Assembly: GCA_017477325.1 (NCBI GenBank)
Contig: JAFUWV010000012.1
Location: 1-64,000, forward strand
Source of the DNA: Paludibacteraceae bacterium
Lineage (GTDB): Bacteria > Bacteroidota > Bacteroidia > Bacteroidales > Paludibacteraceae
Reading direction: 5' to 3'
DNA length: 64,000 bases
Both the position numbers and the translations under genes were made by a program. The notes beneath the pieces were generated by a model. The model was not told the DNA's origin, made no database searches, and saw only the letters and a program-made list of their open reading frames with translations. Every line of letters starts with the position of its first letter. The first letter of the stretch is position 1. Shown one piece after another: positions 36,598-45,401 of the stretch.

Positions 36598-38997
36598 TTA
36601 TCTGGATAGAAGGTCGTCAAGTCGTTCTTCCTCATCTTTTAATATGGAATAGATTTGCCAAGCCTTGTCAGGATTAGGGTCTACTCCAACACCTTCCGTA
36701 TAATATCGCTGCAATAGTTCGGCAGCCTCCTCATAAGAGCTATCGTAAGGAGAGATAGAGGAGTGCTGATACACGTAATCAGCAAGACGGAAAGCCTCCT
36801 CTGGGTTCTGCTCCACTCCATCGCCTGTCTCATAACGTCTCGCCATCTCAAGCATTGCTTTATGGTTGCCTTTCTCTGCACGCTTAAGACATAGCCGGGC
36901 CGCTTCTTGTTCCTCTCCATGCTTAGATAGCCAGTCTTGCAGGATTTCCATATTATCTGCAATGTCAAGTTCAACTCCTTTCTTTATATAGCCAAGCCAC
37001 TCATCCGAGCCGTATTCACAAGTATGAGGCAGTTGTCGGTATGCCTTGGCTATACCCTGCTCTGCCGCCCTGAGAAGATACTGCTTGGCTTCCTCTTTGT
37101 TGGGTTCGAGATAGACAGTATTAGGCGAGGAGTACTTGGTTTTTATTCCATTCAAAAGCAGGTAGCCGACAATAAACTGAGCGTCAGCGTTACCACCTTT
37201 GGCGTATGGCAGAGCATCTCGATAGATACCTATCTGATTAGAGGAGCAGTCGCTTCGATTGTAGAGGCTATACCAATATTTCACTGTCTCTTCATCAGGC
37301 GGGTCAGTTCTACGCCCTCCCTCAGTCTCCACATCATCTTCGAAGAAGCCTACTCGGTTGACATGCAGCCGGCAGAGGGTGTATATCATTTCACCATAGA
37401 GTGATGCATACGGTGAGCCTTCTTTGTCGAAAAATGCCATACAATATGCTGACAGCGGAGTTGAATCGGGTACATTCTTACGGATTTGCTTATACAGCAA
37501 TGCCCTCTCGTCTTTACTATCAGCAAGCCAACCGGCTACTATATCGATTTCGTCTTCAGCCTGACAATTGTATGCCACATACAGGTAACGCCGCATACAC
37601 TCCATGTCACCCTCTTTCATGCCCCGCCATATTACGCGGGCATGTTCAGTAGGGTTAGACATACTGTCCTTGAGCAATGCTTCATAATCAACCTTACTTA
37701 CCATATCTTCTTCCACTTCTTTGTCAGGCTTCTCTCCAGGGCGCAGTCCGAGTTCTATCTCACGCTCTGCATCTTCGTCTCCGAGCTGGGCTGCACGCTG
37801 CTGATACTCATCTGCTTTCTCCGGGTCATTGCCCCAATCTGCATCTTCGTAGTAAAGTGCAAGATAATAAGCGGCTGCAGCATTGTTTTGTTCAAGTGCT
37901 TTCTCCCAGTTCTCCACTGCTGCCGACATGTTCATCTTGCAGCCCCAACCCATTGAATACATCACTCCCAGTTGCGACAGGGCATCAGGATTACCCAGTT
38001 CTGCCGAGTGCTCATAGAAGCGGAATGCTTCTTTGAGGTCTTTCTTGACATCACCTAATGCACACCTATAGAACTCTCCCATGTAGTAGCATGACCATGA
38101 GCATGCCCAGTTGTTCTCAGAATAGGCAGTATCAGAGAAAATCTCGAAAGCCTTCTTGTAGTCCTGTTCCGTTCCCGACCCATCGAAATACATCATACCG
38201 AGCGTTGCTTTAGCCGCCTGATGTTCTTCTTGTGCAGCAATCTGATAGTAGTGGAAGGCTTTTTGCCTGTCTTGAGCCAATACCTCATCTTCACCGCAGA
38301 AGTAGATATCACCAAGTCGGGCGCATGCCTTTATATTGCCTTTGTCAGCGGCCTGAATGAGGCAGCGGACAGAACGCGGAATATCTTTCTCGATACCCTC
38401 ACCGCCTTCATATAAGTCTATGCTTAAGCAGTAGAGAGCCGGTGCATTCCCTTTCTGTGCTGCTTGTTCCCAGAGTTGGTGTGCCCGCAATTTATCTGAA
38501 GGAATAGAAAGACGCAGAACACCATAATAACTGATATATGCCAGATGGTTGATAGCATCAGCATTGCCTGCATCTGCTTCTTGCTTTATCTTCTCATACT
38601 GCTCAAGGGTGAAGACATCATATTCAGTAGTGAGTGCTTCGTTTTTATATTGTTTCAGTATAGAGACATAGAGCGAGGAGTCAGCATAGTCGAGAGGTAT
38701 GGTGTCAATCTTCTTTGTCTGGTTAACAGTGATGCGGATTTCTTTGTCACCATAGAGTAAGGTAGCACTTTCAGCGTCAGCGTCAATGAGTTTCAGACTA
38801 TGATATCGGGGACAGACAGAGGAACGCCACCACTTGCTGTCGATGAGTGAATAGAGCGACTGACCGAGCGCGAGGTCGGTATTGAAGGCTTCACCTTTGT
38901 AGCTTTCAGTATGAACTATGCCGGGGTCATAGGCATTTACGTCGCTAACGATTCTGAGTGTGGTCCAACCTAACAGACCTTTAGGAGTGGTTGACAT
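36598..38997 (-). CDS. Sel1-repeat (TPR-like) protein
   Basis: A 799-residue protein without a signal peptide. After an unassigned N-terminal domain (1-130) come many Sel1-like helical repeats, for example AKATLGMMYFDGSGTEQDYKKA, DALSQLGVMYSMGWG and KAMLEMARRYETGDGVEQNP, in two blocks (about 140-420 and 580-790) separated by a less regular middle. Sel1 proteins act as scaffolds or adaptors for protein complexes. Nothing near it indicates a partner. Confidence 0.82.
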   Translation of the reverse strand: MSTTPKGLLGWTTLRIVSDVNAYDPGIVHTESYKGEAFNTDLALGQSLYSLIDSKWWRSSVCPRYHSLKLIDADAESATLLYGDKEIRITVNQTKKIDTIPLDYADSSLYVSILKQYKNEALTTEYDVFTLEQYEKIKQEADAGNADAINHLAYISYYGVLRLSIPSDKLRAHQLWEQAAQKGNAPALYCLSIDLYEGGEGIEKDIPRSVRCLIQAADKGNIKACARLGDIYFCGEDEVLAQDRQKAFHYYQIAAQEEHQAAKATLGMMYFDGSGTEQDYKKAFEIFSDTAYSENNWACSWSCYYMGEFYRCALGDVKKDLKEAFRFYEHSAELGNPDALSQLGVMYSMGWGCKMNMSAAVENWEKALEQNNAAAAYYLALYYEDADWGNDPEKADEYQQRAAQLGDEDAEREIELGLRPGEKPDKEVEEDMVSKVDYEALLKDSMSNPTEHARVIWRGMKEGDMECMRRYLYVAYNCQAEDEIDIVAGWLADSKDERALLYKQIRKNVPDSTPLSAYCMAFFDKEGSPYASLYGEMIYTLCRLHVNRVGFFEDDVETEGGRRTDPPDEETVKYWYSLYNRSDCSSNQIGIYRDALPYAKGGNADAQFIVGYLLLNGIKTKYSSPNTVYLEPNKEEAKQYLLRAAEQGIAKAYRQLPHTCEYGSDEWLGYIKKGVELDIADNMEILQDWLSKHGEEQEAARLCLKRAEKGNHKAMLEMARRYETGDGVEQNPEEAFRLADYVYQHSSISPYDSSYEEAAELLQRYYTEGVGVDPNPDKAWQIYSILKDEEERLDDLLSR

Positions 38998-39000
38998 AAG

Positions 39001-39033
39001 ATTAAAGATTAAAGATTAAAGATTAATGCTTAT
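39001..39033. repeat. Tandem 7-bp repeats before the Sel1-repeat gene
   Basis: ATTAAAG repeats four times in tandem directly ahead of the ATG on the minus strand. No promoter consensus lies in the 98-base gap. Confidence 0.7.
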
Positions 39034-39095
39034 AGTTTCAGTGCATGATAGGGAGAGTCTGTAGTCAGCAACCAGTAAGCAGTAAGCAGAAACCA

Positions 39096-39824
39096 CTATC
39101 GTGTTGTGTCGTCAATATAAACAAATTTTATTCTGGGGTCAAGACTAAAGACGGAGTCGGCTTGCTGGCGGTTATGGCACGAGAACAAGGCACACGACTG
39201 ATACACGAGATTACTTCTGTCAACTCTTGTGGAGAAGACATAGTTGTCGAATGCTTGCAAGATGCGGCATGATGCAGTGTCGTCTCTGCTTGGCGGTACA
39301 TAAGAGAGAAGAGTCGTGAAGCCTGCTTGTTTGAGTGCCCGATAATCCTCTTTGGTAAAGCATTCGACAATGGTTCTCTGCTTGATAGATGAGAAGTGTC
39401 GGGTGATGGTCTCGGGGTCGGATATCTTGTCTGTCACGAGCCACAGATGAGGGTGCTCCTCAATAATCTGTACTATATCGGCAGCAGTGAGCGGAGTGTA
39501 CTGCCCATAAATCTTCTGTCGCAGGAAATACTCAAGACACAGCGGACGAGCGATCTCTTCGCCTGAGGTTATCTTGTTGAAGAATCCCCAGTCGTGCAGA
39601 CAAACAAGCTGACTATCCTCAGTGAAGGCCAGGTCTAACTCGATGAAACTTATTCCGTCCGCAATCGACTGCTCTACAGCCTCACGGGAGTTGGTGTAGG
39701 TGTAGCCGCCAATCATTCCTCCTGCGTGAGCAATATAGTGCTGACCTACTGGCAGCGAAGACTGATTACAAGCAGTAAACAGCCCTACCATAAGGCTCAA
39801 GACAGAAAGAATCTTCTTATGCAT
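39096..39824 (-). CDS. Glycerophosphodiester phosphodiesterase-like lipoprotein
   Basis: A 242-residue lipoprotein with signal peptide and lipobox LFTAC. The fold is the GDPD/PLC-like TIM barrel: AHAGG in place of the usual HRG, NSREAVEQ, then FIELDLAFTED with the metal-binding Glu and Asp, and VCLHDWG with the acid-base His. The set is compatible with metal-dependent phosphodiester cleavage of glycerophosphodiesters, but the family also includes enzymes for other substrates. It lies between the Sel1 gene and the V-ATPase terminator. Confidence 0.78.
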   Translation of the reverse strand: MHKKILSVLSLMVGLFTACNQSSLPVGQHYIAHAGGMIGGYTYTNSREAVEQSIADGISFIELDLAFTEDSQLVCLHDWGFFNKITSGEEIARPLCLEYFLRQKIYGQYTPLTAADIVQIIEEHPHLWLVTDKISDPETITRHFSSIKQRTIVECFTKEDYRALKQAGFTTLLSYVPPSRDDTASCRILQAFDNYVFSTRVDRSNLVYQSCALFSCHNRQQADSVFSLDPRIKFVYIDDTTR

Positions 39825-39878
39825 ACTGGAGTCAATGATTTTCTGTAAAGATGAACAAGACGCTTACCACAAAAACAA

Positions 39879-39909
39879 CAAAAGCAATCCACCAGTGGCA
39901 GATTGCTTT
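39879..39909 (-). terminator. Terminator of the V-ATPase D-I-K operon
   Basis: On the minus strand AAAGCAATC pairs with GATTGCTTT around a short loop, followed by a T-rich tract. Confidence 0.75.
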
Positions 39910-39926
39910 CTATGCGTATTGCTGAA

Positions 39927-40373
<447 letters not shown>

Positions 40374-40395
40374 TTATAATGTTATTATTATTTTA

Positions 40396-40485
40396 TTTGT
40401 CAAACTTGTCAATAGGTTCCAGGTTCAGGTTTCAGGTTGTCGAACTTGACAAACCTATCAAACCCGACAAACTTGTCAAACTTAT
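40396..40485. repeat. Junction tandem repeats between subunits I and K
   Basis: TGTCGAACT, TGACAAACC, TATCAAACC, CGACAAACT and TGTCAAACT follow each other at a 9-bp period up to the subunit I stop codon. The left half holds related CAGGTTTCAGGTT units. Confidence 0.75.
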
Positions 40486-42317
40486 TTAGCAAACGGTTTA
40501 TACAAGTGTCCTTTGCCTTCGTATCCGGAGTTCTTGAAGTACTCGACGAAACTCAGACGCAAGGGGTGCACAAAAGCACCAAGGGCAGACATACATACAT
40601 TCAGCACGTGACCGAATATCAGTATGACAATGAATCCCAGCCAAGTCCCCACATTGGGGTTCTCACCAAGTATCATCAGCCCCAGTTTGTTGAATGCGGC
40701 CCCAAGCATGCCACCAGCCAGACCGAGTGCATAGAGACGGATGTATGAAAGGACATCGCCAAGTATTCCGGTAGCCATGTTGTATGTGTCCCAGAGTCCT
40801 GCACCTATGTTGATAAGAGGATTTCTGCCCGGAGTGTTGAAGATATATATTCCGAGCGCAGAGACTACTCCCACACCTATCAGAGCCCACTTGGTAACCT
40901 CAGCGGAGAACACTTCAGTAAGTGCAAGTACAGCAATCACCAGTCCTCCAAGAATAAGCAGCAGCCATCCCCAAGTGGAGATATTCTGCTTGAAACCGAA
41001 GCGCTTAGTGTAGCAGACAGCCTTTATAATCATAGCAAGACAGATATGGAATACGCCTATAGCGAGTGCGAGCACCATCTGAATATCAAATCCAGCCACC
41101 TTGCCTTTTATCATCACCGACTTAAGGCTCTCAGGCACCCATGACGCTGCATAGAGGTCAATACCGAAGAAAGTACCGAGGAAGAAACCGACCACCAGCG
41201 TGCCTATGCCGAGAGTGGTGATGAGCGGACCAAGCCCGTCGAACATCTCTATCTTAAGCACACGTTTGGTCGTAAGTATTCCGAAGAGGATGAGAATGAT
41301 ACCATAGCCTGCATCGCCCATACACATAGCAAAGAAGAGGAGGAAGAACGGTCCGAGCACCGGTGTGGGGTCGAACTCGCCATACACAGGCCAGCCGTAC
41401 ATACCTGTCAGACACTCGAACATACGTGTGAACCAGTTGTTGCGCAGTTTGACAGGCGTATTGTCTTCTTCTGTCGGGTCTTCTGCTACATAATATATAT
41501 GTTGCTCATCGAGCATTTTGTTCAAGTCTTCCACTGCGTCTATTGGGCAGAAGCCTTCTAACAGACAGAGTGTATCGTCAGCCAACTGGGTGGTTGACAG
41601 GTTGACCTGCTTCCAGTCGATAGTCTGCATGGTCCTGTGCTCAGCTTCACGCAACTCTCCTGTATGAGCAATAGCCCATGCTTCCAGCTGTGCCTGTTTG
41701 GCAGCAACAAGTCCCTTGAGAGCCTCTATGTCAGCATTAAGCTGGTCAGCGTTGTGCTTGTTGAGAGTGATTTCCTCGGCATCGATATCCACTTCGGTTC
41801 CCTGCTTGTTGACAGTGACGAAATATCGCATACCTGCCTCTTCAGCCATGAGGAAAGCGTTATGCATTGTCTCCCACTCCGGCTGATACTTGCTCTTCGG
41901 GCAGACGAAATAGCGTAACTCATATCCAGCAGCTTGCAGAGCCTCAATACGCTCGGAGGAATAGCTGCCCCATACCTGCATACGTGTCTGCTCTTTCTGC
42001 AGCGTGATGAGGTCTTGTTCGAGTTGCTGCTTTTCTGCAGTGAGAGCTGGCAGTTCCGTGAGCAAAACCTCTGCATCCTCAGGAGCAGCTCCTGTATCTA
42101 CGGCAGCACACCCCTCGGGAATGAGTGATGAGGATATGGCGACAGCCTTTCGTATACGGTCCACGAGTGAGAGTTGCTGCTGCAGTTGCTCATCTTCCAT
42201 AGCTCCTGCAGCCTTCTGATTGACATGCAGAACTCCGGCGTCTCTGAGCTGCTCCAGGAAGTGCTCATAGTCGCGGTGAAACACGAGGAACGTGTATTTC
42301 TTCATCTTAGTAATCAT
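40482..42317 (-). CDS. atpI: V/A-type ATPase subunit I (stator/ion channel)
   Basis: The large stator membrane subunit of the V/A-ATPase, 611 residues, equal to eukaryotic subunit a. The N-terminal 310 residues are soluble with long coiled coils (for example 70-115 and 185-215). The C-terminal half has about seven helices and includes the ion-channel helix with the required Arg in GDVLSYIRLYALGLAGG. Its start overlaps the end of subunit D by 4 bases. Confidence 0.93.
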   Translation of the reverse strand: MITKMKKYTFLVFHRDYEHFLEQLRDAGVLHVNQKAAGAMEDEQLQQQLSLVDRIRKAVAISSSLIPEGCAAVDTGAAPEDAEVLLTELPALTAEKQQLEQDLITLQKEQTRMQVWGSYSSERIEALQAAGYELRYFVCPKSKYQPEWETMHNAFLMAEEAGMRYFVTVNKQGTEVDIDAEEITLNKHNADQLNADIEALKGLVAAKQAQLEAWAIAHTGELREAEHRTMQTIDWKQVNLSTTQLADDTLCLLEGFCPIDAVEDLNKMLDEQHIYYVAEDPTEEDNTPVKLRNNWFTRMFECLTGMYGWPVYGEFDPTPVLGPFFLLFFAMCMGDAGYGIILILFGILTTKRVLKIEMFDGLGPLITTLGIGTLVVGFFLGTFFGIDLYAASWVPESLKSVMIKGKVAGFDIQMVLALAIGVFHICLAMIIKAVCYTKRFGFKQNISTWGWLLLILGGLVIAVLALTEVFSAEVTKWALIGVGVVSALGIYIFNTPGRNPLINIGAGLWDTYNMATGILGDVLSYIRLYALGLAGGMLGAAFNKLGLMILGENPNVGTWLGFIVILIFGHVLNVCMSALGAFVHPLRLSFVEYFKNSGYEGKGHLYKPFAK

Positions 42318-42913
42318 GCCTGAGCCTCCTTTTCACGTTTCGATTTCACTATTTTCTGGCTTGACTTACTCAAGTTCTCTTCATCTTCCATAAATCGTTT
42401 TATCTTGCGTATAGCATCTTCGTAGCCGGGTATCTGCACCTTCTCGAAGAGATTGACCTTCTGAGTACTTTTTTTTCTGGCATACTCAAGCAGGTTGACT
42501 TTCTGTCTGCAGAACTCCTGCTCGATGCCTACTTGTGCAAGTTGTTTGAGTTGTGTAAATCCGTCCGCATACCACTTTGGAGCAGAGAAGATGCTGAAAG
42601 GTTTGGTAGAATAGACGACCTCATCAAGTACGGGTATGCGCACTCCTGCAATCTTTTTAATGCTCATCTTGACGTCATCTACATGCAGCAGTGAAGTGTC
42701 GAACTCTCCCCATAGACTGAGCATCTGATCGTAAGCTGCGATGCGCTCTTCGACTTCACGGTCGAGACGAGCCACTTCGTCTTTCGCTTTCTTGACTTCC
42801 ATACGCAGTGCCGACTCTTTGTTTTTGAGCGTAGGCAAAGCGCGCACACGCATCTTCAAGTTCTTCTCCAGCGCCTGAAGTGAGGTTTTGTTATATTGAA
42901 ATGTAATTGCCAT
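42314..42913 (-). CDS. atpD: V/A-type ATPase subunit D (central shaft)
   Basis: The central rotor stalk, 199 residues of mostly long helical coiled coil. The N-terminus MAITFQYNKTSLQALEKNL and the C-terminal helix rich in Lys and Arg match Bacteroidota subunit D. It is the first gene of the D-I-K operon and has its own promoter about 90 bases upstream. Subunits A, B, C, E and F are not at this locus. Confidence 0.9.
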   Translation of the reverse strand: MAITFQYNKTSLQALEKNLKMRVRALPTLKNKESALRMEVKKAKDEVARLDREVEERIAAYDQMLSLWGEFDTSLLHVDDVKMSIKKIAGVRIPVLDEVVYSTKPFSIFSAPKWYADGFTQLKQLAQVGIEQEFCRQKVNLLEYARKKSTQKVNLFEKVQIPGYEDAIRKIKRFMEDEENLSKSSQKIVKSKREKEAQA

Positions 42914-43002
42914 TCCGTGCTATAGTTGAGAGTTTAAAGTTGAGAGTTGATTTTATCCTGATATACCAAATATCGAAATGTCGGTATGTCTATATCTGGG
43001 TA

Positions 43003-43033
43003 CAAAATTACAACAAATTTTCCTAACCTGCAA
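43003..43033 (-). promoter_or_regulatory. Promoter of the V-ATPase D-I-K operon
   Basis: TTG, 20-bp spacer, TAATTTTG on the minus strand, between the MBL hydrolase stop and subunit D. It shows that D-I-K is a separate transcription unit here. Confidence 0.7.
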
Positions 43034-43046
43034 GCCAAAATAAAAT

Positions 43047-44165
43047 CTAAAATCGTACAAGTGTTCCAATAGGTTGGTCGAGGATGCAAACATTGCGGCT
43101 TTCTGCAATAGTTTTCGCCACACTGTCAGGCTCATACCAAGCATGCGGAGCGAGTGAGAACTTATCGTGATGTACGGTGAAAACTTGCTTGGCATCGAGT
43201 TCGAGAATGGCTTTTTCGAGGTCTTGAGGCATGAGATGAATATTAGCCCAGTCCTTATTATATTGTCCGTTCTCGAAGAACGCGAGGTCAACCTGCCCGT
43301 ATTTGCGTCGTATCTCGCGGAACCTGCCGTCGTATCCTCCATCACCTCCGACATAGACCTTTTTCTCTGCCACCTGAACGAGGAATGACGCCCACAATGT
43401 CTGATTGCGAGAGAAGAGGCGGTTAGAGAAGTGGCGCGTAGGAAGGCAAGTGATAGAAGTTTGTAGAGTTTGCAAAGTTTGAGAGGTTTGTAAAGTTTGT
43501 AAAGTATTTATCGAACTTGACAAACTTACCTCTTCATACCAGTCGAGTTCGGCGATGCTGTCTTTGGGGTATCCCCAGTACTCAAGGTACTCCCCTACTC
43601 CGAGAGGGCAAACGACACGGCTGACTTTGTGCCGTATGTCACGCAGTGTGGCATAGTCAAGATGGTCCCAGTGTTCATGCGTGATGATAAGGCAGTCAAT
43701 ATGTGGCATGTCATCGGGCGTGTATATGTCAGTCCCTCGGAAAGGTTTCATCATGAGAGAAGCGGGGAACTCCATTTTCAGGACAGGGTCAACGAGGAAA
43801 GTGTTTGAGCCAAGTTTGAAGAGATATGACGAGTGGCCGAACCAAACGAGCAGGTCTCCCTCGGGCAGATTGTTGAGGTCGGTGTGCACGGCATTGAGCG
43901 GCTCGTGGGGAATACGCTGCGTCTTGTTGTCTGTCAGGAAGTTCCAGAGCGTTCTGATGCTGCTTTTGTCACCTGTAAACTGCGGTGTAGGTATCTGATT
44001 TCGGAACATTCCGTCGCGCCAGTTGTGAGACGCCTCTATACGCGCCCTTCGCTGAGGTGAAGGTCTGCGTCCGAAAGCAGGATGTGAGAGGACGAGTACT
44101 GCTGCGATCACCGCTACAGCAATCACAGCAAGGAGTGTCAGTATGATTTTCATTGTTTTATGCAT
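43047..44165 (-). CDS. MBL-fold metal-dependent hydrolase, NAPE-PLD/UlaG-like
   Basis: A 372-residue membrane-anchored hydrolase: one N-terminal helix (about 6-27), then a metallo-beta-lactamase fold with HSS (111-113), THEHWDHLD (His163, His165, Asp167, His168), TRHFSNR, GGDGGYDG and HHDKF. The closest groups are UlaG-like lactonases and N-acyl-phosphatidylethanolamine phospholipase D-like enzymes. Residues 213-237 (rich in TLQ and TSQ triplets) are encoded by a copy of the 9-bp junction repeat inserted in frame in a surface loop. Overlaps the TIGR02757 gene by 8 bases. Confidence 0.85.
   Translation of the reverse strand: MHKTMKIILTLLAVIAVAVIAAVLVLSHPAFGRRPSPQRRARIEASHNWRDGMFRNQIPTPQFTGDKSSIRTLWNFLTDNKTQRIPHEPLNAVHTDLNNLPEGDLLVWFGHSSYLFKLGSNTFLVDPVLKMEFPASLMMKPFRGTDIYTPDDMPHIDCLIITHEHWDHLDYATLRDIRHKVSRVVCPLGVGEYLEYWGYPKDSIAELDWYEEVSLSSSINTLQTLQTSQTLQTLQTSITCLPTRHFSNRLFSRNQTLWASFLVQVAEKKVYVGGDGGYDGRFREIRRKYGQVDLAFFENGQYNKDWANIHLMPQDLEKAILELDAKQVFTVHHDKFSLAPHAWYEPDSVAKTIAESRNVCILDQPIGTLVRF
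43458..43529. repeat. 9-bp repeat array inside the MBL hydrolase gene
   Basis: Eight 9-bp units: six read AGTTTGTAA-like on the plus strand and the last two CGAACTTGA and CAAACTTAC. On the minus strand, the coding strand, they read TTACAAACT, TTACAAACC, TCTCAAACT, TTGCAAACT, CTACAAACT, nearly the order found at 32017-32043. Since 9 is a multiple of 3, the frame is kept. Confidence 0.85.
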
Positions 44166-44907
44166 CAGTTTGTTTATGGTTCACTCCGTATCCGAAAAGG
44201 GCGAAGTCGGCTTTCAGAGGGTCATCGGGAAAAGCTTCGCTCAGTTGTCGCGTGAGTCGTATAGCAGTGTTCATGGTGGTTGTTCTGCCGGTTAAGAGTC
44301 CAAGGCTCTGCGCCTGCTGCATAACGTGCGTGTCGAGCGGGATGATGAGTGTGCGCTTGTCAATGAATTCCCAGATGCCAAGGTCCACGGGTGAGTCAGT
44401 ACGCACCATCCAACGGAGGAACATGCATATCCGTTTGCATGGCGAAGCGGTGTCTTTTGGTATGATGCCGGTGATGCCTTGCCCGGAGAAGTATCTTGAT
44501 ATAGCCTCAACTGCCTCGAAGCCGGTTTTGGCGTTGAGTCTGATGTAGTCGCCCAGGCTGCCATATTGCTGCATAAGATGTTGATATGCCTCAAAGAAAA
44601 GTGTCATCTGATGATTGGTGTAGAGACGATAGAAGCAGGAGTTGTCATCGGGGAAAGTATGTCTGAATGTACTGTCATGTATCCAGAAGTGCATCTGATA
44701 TTGGGAGAGTTCAAGCAGTGACTGAATCTTGGGCATGAACTGCTGTCGGTTGCCATAACTGAGTACAGAAGCCACAAATGCCATTGCTTCCTGATTGAGT
44801 TTGCCACTGACTTGGTGCATGAACCAAGATGGGTCGCCCTGTAAAAAGTCGCTGGTTTCGTATAACCTTGCATTGGCGATGAGTATTTCTTTGAGTTGTT
44901 GAGTCAT
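44158..44907 (-). CDS. TIGR02757 (DUF2400) family protein
   Basis: A 249-residue mostly helical protein of the TIGR02757 family, recognised by FVASVLSYGNRQQFMPKI, the central RICMFLRWMVR with the following DLGIWEF and IIPLDTHVMQQAQSLGLL. The last segments resemble the helix-hairpin-helix and catalytic region of endonuclease III-type DNA glycosylases, so a nucleic-acid role is possible, but no function is known. First gene of a two-gene unit with the MBL hydrolase. Confidence 0.82.
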   Translation of the reverse strand: MTQQLKEILIANARLYETSDFLQGDPSWFMHQVSGKLNQEAMAFVASVLSYGNRQQFMPKIQSLLELSQYQMHFWIHDSTFRHTFPDDNSCFYRLYTNHQMTLFFEAYQHLMQQYGSLGDYIRLNAKTGFEAVEAISRYFSGQGITGIIPKDTASPCKRICMFLRWMVRTDSPVDLGIWEFIDKRTLIIPLDTHVMQQAQSLGLLTGRTTTMNTAIRLTRQLSEAFPDDPLKADFALFGYGVNHKQTDA

Positions 44908-44960
44908 ATTACCTGATTTTAGAGACTTAATGATGAATTATTCTCACAAATATTACTCTG

Positions 44961-44991
44961 CAAAGGTAATATAAATTTCCTGATATTGCAA
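44961..44991 (-). promoter_or_regulatory. Promoter of TIGR02757 - MBL hydrolase
   Basis: TTG, 20-bp spacer, TACCTTTG on the minus strand, 54 bases before the ATG. Confidence 0.7.
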
Positions 44992-45042
44992 AAGATTTGA
45001 GCAGAATTAGATGTACAAGTAAAAAGTTTACTATTGTTAAGA

Positions 45043-45166
45043 TTATGCATTTTTCTGCATAAAGGAGGAGATTGCTTACACTTTGCTAGGAGTATGCTTG
45101 ACGAGAGCATAGCTAAAAGTGCGTTATTTTAAGATTTATGCATAATTATACACATTTTATGCATAA
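45043..45166. promoter_or_regulatory. Cluster of TTATGCATAA palindromes
   Basis: The perfect 10-bp palindrome TTATGCATAA occurs twice (45136-45145 and 45157-45166), 21 bp centre to centre, and a split version TTATGCA...TGCATAA lies at 45043-45062. The spacing is two helical turns, as expected for a dimeric regulator binding on one face. They lie 50-175 bp upstream of the TIGR02757 promoter. I see no gene in the rest of 44992-45228, which is AT-rich. Confidence 0.45.
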
Positions 45167-45228
45167 AGTGAATATTCTATAGAAGACACGTTTTGTCAGT
45201 CAGATGCTGAGAGAAAGAAACTATAAAC

Positions 45229-45263
45229 AAAAAGCGGGAGTGCTGATGCACCTCCGCTTTTTT
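45229..45263 (-). terminator. Terminator of the rplM-rpsI-rpsB-tsf operon
   Basis: AAAAGCGG pairs with CCGCTTTT and AGTGC/GTGC continues the stem after a GA mismatch; T runs flank it on both strands. Confidence 0.78.
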
Positions 45264-45280
45264 ACGCGCATACTGCGCTG

Positions 45281-45390
45281 TTAATAAGTTGTCAGGTTAA
45301 TAGGTTGTCAGGTTACTTATGAGTCTTTGTTGCTTCAACGAAGCGGTCTAAGCTCTAACAACGAAGTGTAACCTCTAACAACGCAGTGGT
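45281..45390. repeat. Low-complexity repeats after tsf
   Basis: AGTTGTCAGGTTA occurs twice, and CTCTAACAACG(A/C)AGTG twice, with the related CAACGAAGCGGTCTAAG before them. They lie in the trailer between tsf and its terminator. A similar ACAGCG unit surrounds the palindrome after aqpZ. Confidence 0.6.
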
Positions 45391-45401
45391 ATAAGCCCGG
45401 A

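Noticed and set aside
45146..45154. TTATACACA, a match to the DnaA box
   Set aside because: A single box without a cluster, dnaA/dnaN or an unwinding element does not support a replication origin.
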